From Crambe crambe (lineage: Eukaryota; Porifera; Demospongiae; Poecilosclerida; Crambeidae), in contig OZ004591.1 of assembly GCA_963924555.1 (NCBI GenBank), forward strand, positions 2,790,001 to 2,854,000: 64,000 bases of DNA, read 5' to 3'. The notes under the pieces are model-generated. The model was not told the origin of the DNA and made no database searches. It saw only the letters and a program-made list of their open reading frames with translations. A program made the translations under genes and the position numbers. This document shows positions 8,636 through 19,514 of this stretch, one piece after another (within the stretch, counting starts at the first letter, position 1; every line of letters begins with the position of its first letter).

Positions 8636-9210
8636 GCCAATTGCCATGCATAAGGAAATGGTAGCCACTGCACATGCAACACATATTGGAGTTGAGGGTT
8701 GTAGCTATCCAAAGAGCAAGGGAGACAATGTTTTGGCCCTGTATGTCAACAGAGATGAAGGAATACATCAGGAAGTGTGATATATGCATGGTTCACTGCA
8801 CCTCACCTGGTAGAGAGCCACTCCAACAACATGAGTTTGGGCTACATCCATGGTCCAAAATAGGGGTAGATTTGTGTGCTCTACAGGGACAAGGTTACTT
8901 GTGGTTTGTGACTACTTCAGTAACTTCATTGAAGTGGAGAACATACTACTCATGGGGCACTGAAAATAATGTTTGCACGGTGAATTTGTCACAGACAATG
9001 GTCCTCAGTTTTCATCGGCTGAATTCACTACCTTTGCTCAGTCATGGGGTCTTAATCATCACCGCACTATCCACAGTCCAATGGCAAGGTAGAAAATGCT
9101 GTGAAGATGGTGAAAAGGCTCTTCAAGAAGTGCCAAGGATCCAGGGAGTCAGAGTATCTGGCTCTCCTAGACTGGCACAACACACCATCAGAAGGGCTGG
9201 GAACCAACGA
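8636..9210 (+). pseudogene. Gypsy integrase segment, inverted relative to its element
   Basis: Plus-strand translation gives KEMVATAHATHIGVEGC, EYIRKCDICMVHC (HHCC zinc finger), HPWSKIGVDLCALQGQGYLW, VTDNGPQFSS and ALLDWHNTPSEGLGT. These are the zinc finger, first Asp, second Asp and C-terminal parts of a gypsy integrase. The rest of the element (RT, RNase H, C-terminus) is on the minus strand, so this block has been flipped. Frames are broken. Confidence 0.8.
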
Positions 9211-9358
9211 CAGGGTTGGAATTTCACCTTGGGGGGAAGCTCACCGATCGTGTGGACATAGGCCACAGCGAGGGGGAGGGGGATGTGCCCCCTTCCATAT
9301 AAAGTGCGAAGCCAAAAATGCTTACTACTCTGAAGTATATCTCTTAATTACTCCCTTT
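9211..9358. mobile_element. MITE family K copy, right half (inverted)
   Basis: Begins 'cagggttggaatttcacctt' and runs through 'gggggatgtgccccc' and 'gaagccaaaaatgctta'. This is the reverse complement of the right end of the family copy at 48,118-48,417. Preceded by AACGA (9206-9210), the reverse complement of TCGTT at 8522-8526. Confidence 0.7.
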
Positions 9359-9359
9359 G

Positions 9360-10700
9360 GTTACATGTGGTCACCAACGTGGCCCTTTGAACACCAGCTC
9401 ATCTTGCTCATCACGAACATCATAATAAGCATGTACACTCTCAGGTGCCTCTGACTTGGTCTTTGGCCAACCTTGCTGAATGATTTTGCGAAGCTCTTAT
9501 AACACCAGGGTCGTTTTTCATTCTTCTGAGATTTCCAGTGACATCGTTTGGTCAATATTCTCTAGAGATTTTGATACCTTGCACATGTGAACTTCTGGTA
9601 GATATGCATGGCTCAGTGTGTCTGCCAGGAACATATATTACCTTTCTTGTATTTCACAGTAAGGCTGAATTTCTGCAATTTGAGAAGCATTTGCTGTAAC
9701 CTTTGGGGTGCACTGTTCAGTGGCTTCTGTACGATTAGCTCCAATGGCTGATGGTCAGTTTCTATATGTACTTCCTTTCTCCCATAAATGTGCATTTCAA
9801 AACAGTCACAGGCAAACACAATGGCCTGAGCGTATCGGGTTTGGGCAGATGTTAAAGCTCAAGATGCATATGCTACTGGCTGCCCATTCTGCATGCCTCA
9901 CACTGGATTGTGACCTCTTCCTTCAGCACTGGTGATAGTGACTGCCTTCTTCAAAGTGTCAAGTGCTTGTTGATCCCAGACCCACACCGTATCCTTTTGT
10001 GTAAGTTCTCTCAAAGGCTTTGTCAGGTCAGAGAGGTGTGGTAGGAACTTGCTGAAGTACTGAGTGTGACCCAGCAGCTGCTGTACTGCTGTCACATCTG
10101 TTGGGTGAGGCATCTCATTGATAGCTCTCACTCTGTCTGGATCAGCCATCTTGTGTTGCTATATGCCCAATAAATGGCACTTTTGTCATACCTTTTCAGC
10201 ATTCAATCTGATATCTCGCACTGTAGGAATGCTTCCATGGCTGTGAACAGCTTCCTCCTGGGTATCTCCACACCCTACTGCCACAAAATCATCAACAATC
10301 ACCTCAATTCCCTGTAGTCCCTCAATCAGTTCGTGCATTCATTGCTGGAATACTTCTGGTGCTGAGTTGATTCCAAATGGCACTCATTTCCAGCAATACC
10401 AACAAAAGGAATGATGATGGCTCATCCAGAGCAACATGCCAGAACCCTTTGTTGACATCCAGGATGGAAAATACCTCTGCTCCATGCAGTCATGTTGCGA
10501 TATCTTCAATGGTTGGCAAGGGATGATGTTCTCTCTGAATGGGTTTGTTAGTCTTTGGGATCGAGACAAATGCGTAGCATCCCATCTTTCTTGGAAACTA
10601 CCACAGGTAGATTTTGTCACTGGTGTAATAATGCCTTGTTTGTCAAGGGTTTCCAAGATCAAGCCGGATGTGGTAGCTCCATTTTAGTAATCTAACTCCT
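9360..10700 (-). pseudogene. Gypsy RT and RNase H remnants
   Basis: Minus-strand segments: RT palm around VIVDDFVAVG (about 10,265-10,300); the connection segment MADPDRVRAINEMPHPTDVT with LLGHTQYFSKFLPHLSD (9,898-10,149); RNase H end (VHIETDHQPLELI, then FSLTVKYKKG; 9,613-9,819); and the linker before integrase, with VFKGHVGDHM as its last clear residues near 9,365. Frameshifts separate the blocks. Confidence 0.75.
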
Positions 10701-11577
10701 TCAGTAAACACCTTGGGATACTTTTTAATGAGCTGTTCTGTAGATATCGATCCAGTGTGTAAACAGCAGTGTTCCCATGATTAGGTCCGTTCAATTTGTC
10801 ATCGTCTAGATAAGCCACGATTTTCAAACCAAGGCATGCTTTCCTTCCCAAAAGTGCATGGCCTGATATCATTGCAATTGACTAGTTTGCAGACCGGAGT
10901 TTACCTTGCCGCACCCAGAGGAGGACAGTCCTTACTACAGCAAGTGTTGTGCCTCCATAAGATGTAATCCTTGACTTGGTAGGGGTCACTTTGGCTATAA
11001 CTGGTGGTCATTTGTAGCCTTCTTGTAGAGTCCCAATGGTACCACATTACACTGGGCTCCTGTGTCTGCTTGGGAACACATATAATTGCCTAACTCTAGC
11101 TCCAATGTGACAAGTTGAGACTAGTATCAGATACCTGGAATATCTCTGTTATCCTCAATGTCATCAACAGCTTTTAATGAATGCACCCTCCCCCTCAGCA
11201 CTTCACTGCAAAGTGGTTCAGCTTGTGACATATCATGCAAGTTTTCCCATATGCAGGGCAAAGTTCCTTTTGTGATACTCGTGCTTGTGACCACAGTTCC
11301 AGCATTCCCGAATGCACTTTCCTTCTGTTCCCGATCCTTGGTGTTTGCTCATTACAGCATTCACTATTCCTCCATAGCTATCCTCAACCACCTTCATTTG
11401 AGTGAACATGCTCTCTGCAGCATGACAGATTTCATCAGTCTTAGCAAGTATGAGTTTCGCTTCACAGAGTAGTCGTTCCTGAAACTTGGAATCTCATACC
11501 CCAAATACAAGCTATGGCCCTCAAAATTTCATCAGGTGTGATCATCACACCAGTTTAAGCAGTGCTGTATGATACTG

Positions 11578-12152
11578 CATAGGCAGAGGAACCATGGGGG
11601 CAGTGGGGGCATTTGCCCCCGTTCTTTTGCAGGAATGGGGGCATTGCCCCCATATAAAATACAGGTGTGACATATTAGTGTGCATAAAGAGAGAGAGAAA
11701 AAAAAAGATCAGGAGCAAGTAAGGGAAAAACATTTCCGTGAAATGAAAAAAATGCAGGGACCATTGCTCAAAAAAGTAAGGAAGCAAAGGTAGGGGATCA
11801 ATCTTTGTTCTGTATATCCACAACATAGCTATATGTAGGGATTGCTGGCTGGATATACAGTACAAAAAGATTGATCCCATTTCCACTCCCTACCCTTGTT
11901 TCTTTACTTTTTTGAGTAATCAATGGTCATCCCTACATTTTTTTTTCATTTCATGGAAATGTTTTTTCCCTTATTGATATTAAAATTGTTGTTTGGCTTT
12001 TTGTAGTCTGAAATGGGCATCCAGTATTCAATAGTACCCAAAGCTTTGCGCTTTGCGTGGGAGGCCTCCCGCATTCTCCCCCTTACAGCGGCGCAGCCTC
12101 TGGCCGCACATTACAGATAACCTTGTCAGTAAATCATCTTCCTCCGCCTATG
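11578..12152. mobile_element. MITE family F copy 2 carrying a nested hairpin
   Basis: 575 bp; TIRs CATAGGCAGAGGAA / TTCCTCCGCCTATG; flanked by TACTG at 11573-11577 and 12153-12157. It contains 'gggggcatttgcccccg' near its left end. The excess length over copy 1 is explained by the hairpin element at 11,716-11,975. Confidence 0.85.
11716..11975. mobile_element. Long-hairpin element, family C copy 1
   Basis: Left arm 'aagtaagggaaaaacatttc', right arm 'gaaatgttttttcccttatt'; both arms continue inward through 'gatcaatctttgt.ctgtatat' and its complement. Inner ends carry TGTAGGGAT. Arms are about 110-120 bp with a short loop. Confidence 0.7.
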
Positions 12153-12940
12153 TACTGATCATGTTTTGTTTCACCTGCCTCTTGCATACGGCGATTAGGC
12201 CATACCAATAATTAGATTTTATGTTGCTCAGGCGAAAATATGCTGACTGATGGGTAGGTAGGTTGGTTTGAAAATGATAATGATAATAACTAGGAAAGTT
12301 TAGACGTGTCAAGACTGATGGACAGAATGTGATGGAGGAACTGTCATAAACGCATAAACACACTTTTCTCCATTATTGACATGCTAAAGTTCGGCCGAAA
12401 GCTCAGTACTGACTTATTGTGAGTTAGTAAGAAATTTTCCACAGTAATCATCATAGTACTTTCAGGCCTATATTGCAATGCAGAAATTAGGTGTGCTTTT
12501 ATCTAGAGTATCACTATTGAATGCAATCTTGATTTTAGTGGGTCGGTAGGGCCCGAGCAACATAAAATCGTATTGGTAGCTATGGCCTTAGCTAAAACGA
12601 TATCTTTCAAAAGGAACATTCCTGTATGGCTCGCAGTATTCTTTATATTTCTGTAACACGGGTTCAATTTTGGCTTGATCTCTTTCATTGGCCCTATCAG
12701 AAAATGTGGAGAAGACCTCTCAAGCTTCTTCACCTATGACAGTAAGCAGGGTCGCAATCTGCACTTCCTCAGGTTTAGCTGACAGTCCAGTTGCCAGAGA
12801 ATAGTTTTTCTATGCTAGCTTGAATTTTCTCCACTTTCCAGCTGCCTGTGGATCATGAATTTCAAGAGTTGATAGCGTGTACCCAGTTGCCATTCCTTAT
12901 CTTGGCTTCTTCTTCAGTCTACCGGATCCAATTCCACTGC

Positions 12941-13016
12941 TGCAACAAGAATGTACGAGGCAGAGCTGGCAACAGACTATAGCTAGCTAGCAAGCAAAGA
13001 TCTTATGGTGGTGGGC
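12941..13016 (-). repeat. 5' LTR of minus-strand gypsy (first part)
   Basis: Matches 7293-7366 (acaagaatgtacgaggcaga, tatagctagctag, tatggtggtggg). It is cut at 13,016 by an inverted-repeat element and resumes at 14,656-14,692 (tgaaggggtgtgtacagtga), where another element cuts it again. Confidence 0.65.
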
Positions 13017-13047
13017 GAACCATCCCCGGCCACTCTGCAGCACTGGA

Positions 13048-13798
13048 CAGTGGCGGATGGATCTAGTATGGTTCGACGTAGTTCGTTCGAACCCCCCTTT
13101 TTCCCCTCAACGCATGCGCATAAGAATTATTCTATTAAAAGCTCATCGAAGTTCGGTTGTCAGTTCTCACATTTCTATTCAGTTACCAGTTTTTTTCGAA
13201 GGTCTAGCACGGTTGATTCAGTGATTCTTACCTAAGAAGATCCAAGGTCTGTCAGGATGACTCAGAGAAAGCTAGGATGGAAGGCAGTGATGTAGGGATT
13301 GTTATTGAAGGCAGAATAATATTGATGTTTGTTCACAGAAACTGCTATATATGTAGACTAACCCTACATGGCCTTTTTTTAGCATAAATTTTTTTCCCTT
13401 CATGTATGTATTGTTGTTATGCATGATACTTTTTAATTCCCAAGTATGTATGTATGTATTGTATTTTTGTATGTATTGTATTTTTGTATGCATGATACTT
13501 TTTAAACTGACTTTCTCCACTCCATTCACTTAATAACATGCTTCATCATTTCCACCTCATTCAACATGCTCTGATTCCTTCAGCGCTGTTATCATGAATA
13601 TTTTTTGTCAGTTCATCAGTCAAGCATTATCATCCATCATTAGATAGTTACCTATTCATATTATTATCAGGCTCATTAAAAAGTAATTAAAAGTGGGTGT
13701 GGCTTGGGAAGTGGGCGTGGTTTTTCAAAAATTTTCCGCGCTTACGCGCAGATAGATAAAAGAACCCCCTTTTTTTTTTAATCCTAGATCCGCCCCTG
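13048..13798. mobile_element. hAT-like MITE nested in element G
   Basis: 751 bp; ends CAGTGGCGGATGGATCTAG / CTAGATCCGCCCCTG; flanked by CTGGA at 13043-13047 and 13799-13803. The other arm of element G shows the uninterrupted site (gcactggatgtattg), confirming a 5-bp duplication. It contains one arm of hairpin family A (13,262-13,400). Confidence 0.8.
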
Positions 13799-13979
13799 CT
13801 GGATGTATTGCATCACCAGCACGCGGAAGGGGGGGTCTGGCACAACGCGCATACTAAACTCTTCTGCTGCAGCCTAGGCTGCAGTAGTGTTGTGGTTTGG
13901 TCAGCTCCAACCTCTAATTAGACGTTATATAAACTGCTACACACACAGATTAGGAAGATAACTGAAGATTGTGTTGCTA

Positions 13980-14075
13980 GAATATGCAGGTATGCTTCTC
14001 CCTCAAAGACTGATAGCCAAGTAACTTGGCTATCAGTCTTTGAGGGAGAAGCATAAATAGCATACCTGCATATTC
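13980..14075. repeat. Near-perfect 96-bp palindrome
   Basis: The arm 'ctccctcaaagactgatagc' is followed after 'caagtaacttg' by its reverse complement. Outer arms 'gaatatgcaggtatg' and 'catacctgcatattc' also match, with a small bulge (cataaatag). It lies inside element G. Confidence 0.9.
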
Positions 14076-14761
14076 TTCCTTGTGATTTAGCTATCCTGTC
14101 TAGTTTTTCTTCACTTTTATTTGATACCTGCTCTTCCAAGCAGTAAAGTACTCACTTGGAAGAGTCACTCTCTCCAAATAACCTCTGTGTACTTTTAAGG
14201 TAAAGTGGGATGACTTGGGACACGGGGTAACTTGGGACACTGAAGTTATATTTCAATCATGCTTCAAGAGTTTCAAGATCTTAAGATCTTATTTTGCACA
14301 CATAAACATTTATGCTTTGTCTCTCTTTGAAGCCAGTCTAGAGTACTTTGGTTATTCTGTTGATAATAAGCACTCTGCTGAGTTTACAAGACTGCAAGAA
14401 TAAACTAACTTCAAACTAAATACTCACTGAGATAATGATCTCTGTGTTTTAAAAAAGTGATCAGTCAGCAAAACATGCCATAGCACGCTGTTTAAGCTTC
14501 GTGAAAATTGCATGGACATGCAGTGTCCCAAGTTGGGATTTCTGCATACTACACAGAACGAGTTTAGTATATGCGTTGTGCCAGACCCCCCCCCCCCCTT
14601 CCGCGTGCTGGTGATGCAATACATCCAGTGCTGCAGAAGTGGCCGGGGATGGTTCACCAGACTAAATGAAGGGGTGTGTACAGTGATATAATCAGAGAGC
14701 GCAGTATAACCGGTAGCGCTCTAGCTTTATGGATGACCTATGACTCCCCATAGGACTATTA

Positions 14762-15074
14762 AACAAGTAAGGGGAAAAGCATTTCGTGAAATGAAAAAAG
14801 ATGTAGGGATGACCACTGCTCAAAAAAGTAAGGAAACAAGAAGGATGGAAATGGGATCAATCTTTGTTCTGTATATCCAGCCAACAATCCCTACATATAC
14901 GTCGGGTAGCTTCAGATTATAGTGTAGTAATGTACGTATATGTAGGGATTGTTGGCTGGATATACAGAACAAAGATTGATCCCATTTCCATCCTTCTTGT
15001 TTCCTTACTTTTTTGAGCAGTGGTCATCCCTACATCTTTTTTCATTTCACGAAATGCTTTTTCCCTTACTTGTT
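14762..15074. mobile_element. Long-hairpin element, family C copy 2
   Basis: Arms of about 130 bp, e.g. 'gcatttcgtgaaatg' and 'catttcacgaaatgc', 'gggatcaatctttgttctgt' and its complement. The loop contains 'cttcagattatagtgtagta'. Confidence 0.85.
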
Positions 15075-15573
15075 CCTGGTCTTTTTTCCTCTCTTTTATG
15101 GTTTTAGCTATGTATATTCATTCTTCTATGTGTATGCAGGGACAGATGAAAGAAGAATAGTTCTCCAATAGTTCTCCAGCATACCAGCCCAATCATTATC
15201 AACGAGTCAAGGTTTTGTGTTATTGTTGAGCTATACTTGGAGGTCGAAGGAAGATGCTGAAATAGAGTCTACCGTCGTGAATCTAAATCCCCGAGTCGTC
15301 TATCATCATTATCTAGAGCTAGCTAGCTAGACAGCTGAGTAATAATATTATTATAATTTCGAATAATTGGATATCAAATACATGCGCATGCGTATTATAG
15401 AAAAGATGGCTTCCTAATTGAATTAGAGTGCTGTGCTCCGTAGTACATCGACTCTTTCGAGGATCAACGAGTAGAAAAGATCGTAGTTCGTAGAATTTGG
15501 AGTGGATTATAGCTGTAGCTTGAGTAGTTCGAGAGATATGGTTGTCTAAGAATAATAATAATAATAATCATAA

Positions 15574-15882
15574 TAAGGGAAAAAGCATTTCGTGAAATGT
15601 AAAAAAGATGTAGGGATGACCACTGCTCAAAAAAGTAAGGAAACAAGAAGGATGGAAATGGGATCAATCTTTGTTCTGTATATCCAGCCAACAATCCCTA
15701 CATATACACACATTACTACACTATAATCTGAAGTTACCTGACGTATATGTAGGGATTGTTGGCTGGATATACAGAATAAAGATTGATCCCATTTCCATCC
15801 TTCTTGTTTCCTTACTTTTTTGAGTAGTGGTCATCCCTACATTTTTTTTTCATTTCACGAAATGCTTTTTCCCTTACTTGTT
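15574..15882. mobile_element. Long-hairpin element, family C copy 3 (loop reversed)
   Basis: Same arms and same flanks as copy 2, but the loop is the reverse complement ('tactacactataatctgaag'). Confidence 0.85.
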
Positions 15883-16344
15883 CCTGGTCTTTTTTTCTCT
15901 CTTTTATGGTTTTAGCTATGATTAGAGTTCATTCTTCTATGTGTATGCAGGGACAGATGAAAGAAGTTCTCCAATAGCATACCAGCCCAATCATTTATCG
16001 AGTCAAGGTGTTGTGTTGTTGAGCCATACTTGGAGGTCGAAGATGCTGAAATAGAGTCTACCGTGGTGAATCTAAATTCCCGAATCGATACAGTAGTCTA
16101 TCATCAGCTAGAGCTAGCTAGCTAGCTAGCTAGAGACAGCTGAGTAATATTATGATTTCGAATAATTGGATATTCAAATACATGCGCATGCGTATTATAG
16201 AAAAGATGGCTTCCTAATTGAATTAGTCGAGTGCTGTGCTCCATAGTGTCTCCTTTTTCATCGACTCTTTCGAGGATCAACAAGTAGAAAAGATCGTAGT
16301 TGGTAGAATTTGGAGTGGATTTGTCCAGAGATATGGTTGTCTAA

Positions 16345-16391
<47 letters not shown>

Positions 16392-16393
16392 CT
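16345..16393. repeat. (AAT)n microsatellite
   Basis: About 14 AAT units plus one interrupted unit (gctaat). It yields artefactual poly-Asn/poly-Leu frames. Confidence 0.95.
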
Positions 16394-16643
16394 AATAATA
16401 ATAGAGAAGAAGAAGAATATAGCGATTTACCTGCTTGCCGTATTTCTGAAACGGTAAGCTCCCTGGTCCTGAAACTTGGTCTGCACATTGTAGTAGGCTC
16501 TAGTAGGCTGGATAATCATTCACAGTAGCTTTTGTTAGGTCTAAGTGGGAGAACTAGAATTTCACTTTAGTATTAGTCTATAGGCGGCGCACGCGGCCGT
16601 CCGAGTCATCCCTACATAGAGAGTGCTACCGCACTCTCTGATA

Positions 16644-16892
16644 ATAATAATAATAATGATAATAGAGAAGAAGAAGAATCCAGCGATTTACCTGCTTGCT
16701 GTATTTCTGAAACGGTAAGCTCCCTGGTCCTGAAACTTTGTCTGCACATTGTAGTAGGCTCTAGTAGGCTGGATAATCATTCACAGTAGGTCTAAGTGGG
16801 GGAACTAGAATTTCACTTTTGTATTAGTCTATAGGCGGCGCGCGCGGCCATCCGAGTCATCCCTACATAGAGAGTGCTACCGCACTCTCTGA
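16644..16892. repeat. Tandem partial copy of family D right end
   Basis: Repeats 16,394-16,643 almost exactly (agcgatttacctgcttgc ... gtgctaccgcactctctgat), missing a 10-bp 'cttttgttag' block. This is a direct tandem duplication of the element end. Confidence 0.85.
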
Positions 16893-17171
16893 TACAAAAT
16901 GAAGTTGGATTTTCTTAGAAAACATAAGTTGTAACTGTTAATCATCTTAATAATAATCATCATAGCTAATGGCACAATCTGGAGAAAAAATGGCCCACGC
17001 TTGGGCCATGTTCTCTATATGTTACTCGGACCAGGTCCACATCCAATCGGTTAGCCTCTAGTTTACTCAGAAAAAAAATCGCTATCTTAGTACAGTAGAC
17101 TATACGAAGAAGCCATTACCTCAAAGTCAAAGTCAAAGTTCATTGCAAAGACCCAAGTGGGCATACAGGGT

Positions 17172-17498
17172 TCAAGTTTGAAACAGTTCAGTGAAATGAC
17201 ATAATTGATTGAAGACTGAATCAGCGTCTGTGACAGATGAAACCTCTCGGAGGAATTCTTCGCTGCTGAGGCGGCAGTTGGTGTGAGTGTTGAGGACGTG
17301 GCTGAGCAGAGAGTCTCTGCAGATGTCTTCTCTCTCACATAGGGGGCAAGCATACATGGCATGGGGTGGGAATGTAATCACCTGTAAGAGATTCCTCAGC
17401 CCTTCGATACACCTGGCACGATTGTCTAGCGCGAGGTCCCATAATCATGGCCATCCAATTTCACTCTCCACCTCCACCACAATGGACATGTCAGCCAT
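17172..17498 (-). pseudogene. Possible zinc-finger coding segment with one in-frame TGA
   Basis: Minus strand from ATG 17,498: MADMSIVVEVESEIGWP, a TGA codon, then an open frame with LWDLALDNRARC, TFPPHAMYACPLCERED, SLLSHVLNTH and SEEFLREVS, ending at 17,172. C-x2-C ... H-x(3-5)-H spacing suggests a C2H2/Di19-like or RNF114-type zinc finger; I do not recognise a family. The frame is continuous apart from the TGA. It lies between transposon remnants, so it may be a captured or retroposed fragment. Confidence 0.4.
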
Positions 17499-17787
17499 TA
17501 AACATAACGTGCATGCGTATATGCATAAACAACATGCATATGCATGACTCTCGATCACTCAAAGTTATCAAACCAAACTTAAAGCCATTTCTTCTGAGGT
17601 CATAACAAAAAACTAATCAGTTCAAAAATAAGGCTATCTGTATTAAGGACAGCATTTAAACTATGAATGGTAGCTAAGTAGCGCTTGATTGAGCAGCTCA
17701 GCTGTATCTATTTAGACTGAAGGCTTTAGTCTCACTAAATTATTTACCAGGCTTAATTGTGATCCAACACTGCAACACAAGACCTAT

Positions 17788-17870
17788 GATGAGATTATGC
17801 AAGGATGAAGTCGAATCCGGGCGCAGTCACTAGGTGTGACCATTCGACTTCATCCTTGCATAATCTCATC
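17788..17870. repeat. Perfect 29-bp inverted repeat (hairpin)
   Basis: Arm 17788-17816 starts gatgagattatgcaagg; its exact reverse complement is 17842-17870. The loop is 25 nt. Confidence 0.9.
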
Positions 17871-17879
17871 TATTCAGTT

Positions 17880-18735
17880 CTTGTTTCATCTCTTTTTTTC
17901 ACCAGTTGACAAGACTTACATGGCTTGTCAAGAATCCAAGGTCCAACAGCACACTGGAGCCCCACCCCAGGTTTTTGAGGTGCCACACCATCAATTCGAT
18001 TAGTCTGGCGGCGCTGACCCTTTATCTCCTTTTTCTCGGGGGTGGGGAGGGAAATGGCTAGGGCTAGGGCTAGGGCTAGGGTTACCAAGGTAAAGGGTTG
18101 GCACCGCCAGACTACGATTCAATCACATTCACATTGACCTTGTTGGCACCATCACAGGGCTACACACATTTCCTCACCATCATGGACTGGTTTACCAAAT
18201 GGCCAGAAGCAATCCCACTGAAGGGAAATGAAACTGAGACATATGCCAGGGGCTGCTAACTCACTGACACCTGAAGTCCTCCCTTAGAGCTCAACTTACA
18301 GGCCCCAACTGACTAGATGCACTACCTTGGGTATATTGCTGGGCATTCGTACAGCCCCCGATTCTCAGATGCTCTTCAGCTGAACTTTTATTTGGTGCTC
18401 CCTTCAGTCCCTGGTGATTTCATTGGCACTACCCCAACAACTCACACCAGCCAGTATCCTAACACAGCTGCGAGACAAATTTTCACCTGTACCTGCCACC
18501 CGCCATTGCAAACCAAAATCCTACATAAATTATACTTACTGAATAATAATGCACTCCAAAGCCCATATGAGGGACCCTTCCACTTCATAAGCAGGGACTC
18601 ACTATGATTTTGGTGGCAAGCCCAATACAGTCACCTCAAACCAGCTCACCTCAACCAGTCCAAGTAGCCAAGCCACAGTGCAGAGGATGTCCGCCTACCA
18701 AGCCACGTCCACCATACGATGACGGTTCGGGGGGG
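17880..18735 (+). pseudogene. Gypsy integrase and Pol C-terminus (plus-strand remnant)
   Basis: Fragments ESKVQQHTGAPPQVFEVPHH, then HIDLVGTI, FLTIMDWFTKWPEAIPLKG, DALQLNFYLVLPSVPGDFIG, SQYPNTAA and SPYEGPFHFISRD, in the normal order of a gypsy integrase core and C-terminal region. Probably the far end of the Gag remnant at 6,701. A 114-bp MITE lies inside. Many frame breaks. Confidence 0.7.
18001..18114. mobile_element. 114-bp MITE with telomere-like internal repeats
   Basis: TIRs TAGTCTGGCGGCGCTGACCC / GGGTTGGCACCGCCAGACTA; CGAT on both sides (17997-18000, 18115-18118). The interior holds four GGGCTA units then GGGTTA. The left TIR recurs at 32,912. Confidence 0.8.
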
Positions 18736-18743
18736 GGGAGTCC

Positions 18744-19330
18744 TGTGGTGGCACATAGCTACCAGATTACCAAACCATCTAGTCTGGAGGCGAAACCAAA
18801 TCCGTGGGAATATGCTGCTCAAGTCTGGGACCCTTACCTATCTAAAGATTAGAGTCAGCTCAAAAGTTTGCCTTGAAATTATGCACTAAACAATGGGGCA
18901 GTAGCTATGAGGAATCGTTGGATATTGCTGGCCTTTCCACCCTACAAAACCACATCCTCCAGAAAAGACTAGACTTTCCTCCCTATGTATTTACTCCAAA
19001 ACCACATGAGTCACTAGCAGCAAAGTCTGTTGCATTCCAGTCATCTTTTGTGCCAAGCTCAATCCATTTGTGGAACAATCTGCCACTCCAGGCACTAAAC
19101 TCAAACTCTGTCATTGCCTTCAAATGTTATCTGTACACATTAATATTAGCTCATAGCTATTTTGTGCATCTCAATTTTCTCTTCATAAAAATAAAAAAAT
19201 AAAAAGTGGAACCTTCAGGACCTTTGTTGTGTGTATGTGTAACTAGCTAGCCTGACTTCACTGAGACCATAAGGGTGATTAGCTACTCTGTCTGTTGTTG
19301 CAAAGACGTTTGCTAGATTTGCTTCAACAA
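18744..19330 (+). repeat. 3' LTR of old plus-strand gypsy, interrupted by LINE
   Basis: Begins TGTGGTGGCACATAGC after a G-rich tract and matches 6547 onward. After the LINE piece it resumes with 'acctttgttgtgtgtatgtg'. The right edge is not sharp. Confidence 0.5.
18780..19212 (+). mobile_element. 5'-truncated LINE (ORF2 C-terminal end)
   Basis: Translation gives WEYAAQVWDPYLSKD, then FALKLCTKQW, then VAFQSSFVPSSIHLWNNLP, the conserved C-terminal segment after RT in CR1/L2/Jockey-type LINEs. It ends in an A-rich tail (aaaataaaaaaataaaaa). It sits inside the LTR. Confidence 0.75.
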
Positions 19331-19514
19331 TAACTAGCTCAATAGGTATTTTGAGCCTATTAACTCATTATAAGCCATTATACAGAATAATAGAATACTT
19401 TTTCGTGTAATTTGGGTATAATTGCATTCAAAACCGTCTAAAATTGCACACAGCTTCGCCTTGTGCAATTACCTTCAGTAACAGTTTGTAGCTCTTATTT
19501 TAGCATGCACTTAC

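Larger units (their letters stand above)
10701..12930 (-). pseudogene. Gypsy Gag-protease remnants
   Basis: Protease (ADTGAQCNVVPL) near 11,035-11,080. A zinc-knuckle-like CWNCGHKHE is near 11,280-11,310. Gag-like segments extend to about 12,900. The region is broken by shifts and by a MITE at 11,578-12,152. Confidence 0.55.
7293..12965 (-). mobile_element. Old minus-strand Ty3/gypsy element, nested and rearranged
   Basis: Read on the minus strand: LTR piece (12,941-13,016), Gag remnants, zinc knuckle, protease (DTGAQCNVVPL near 11,040-11,080), RT (VIVDDFVAVG near 10,265-10,300), RNase H (ETDHQPLEL near 9,750), integrase (inverted, see below), C-terminal tail, then the 151-bp LTR at 7293-7443 preceded by a purine tract (aaggggga). 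It interrupts the older plus-strand gypsy. All frames are broken. It was later hit by two MITEs of one family (7932-8231; 11578-12152), by a second family (8527 and 9211 halves), and in its LTR by a 1.6-kb inverted-repeat element. Confidence 0.75.
13017..14655. mobile_element. 1.6-kb inverted-repeat element G in gypsy LTR
   Basis: Terminal inverted repeat GAACCATCCCCGGCCAC(T)TCTGCAGCACTGGA at both ends. The inner part (ctggatgtattgcatcacca, then a C or G run, then tctggcacaacgc) is also inverted between about 13,799-13,850 and about 14,560-14,630, so the arms are about 90 bp. It carries a hAT-like MITE, a palindrome and a 'gacttgggacac' direct repeat. No transposase seen; superfamily not assigned. 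Confidence 0.6.
14693..16643. mobile_element. Composite hairpin-bearing element, family D
   Basis: The left end (cagagagcgc, then gcgctct, then gatgacc) and right end (gatgac reversed, then agagagtgctaccgcactct) are related, each with a small terminal hairpin. Inside, a unit of about 0.8 kb consisting of hairpin C plus a flank (ttcctggtctttttt ... ggttgtctaagaataa) is repeated twice (14,762-15,573 and 15,574-16,345). A 46,925-47,520 copy lacks the hairpin. No coding sequence. Confidence 0.6.

Noticed and set aside
16236..16528. Frames with poly-Ile, poly-Asn and poly-Leu
   Set aside because: Translations of the (AAT)n microsatellite.
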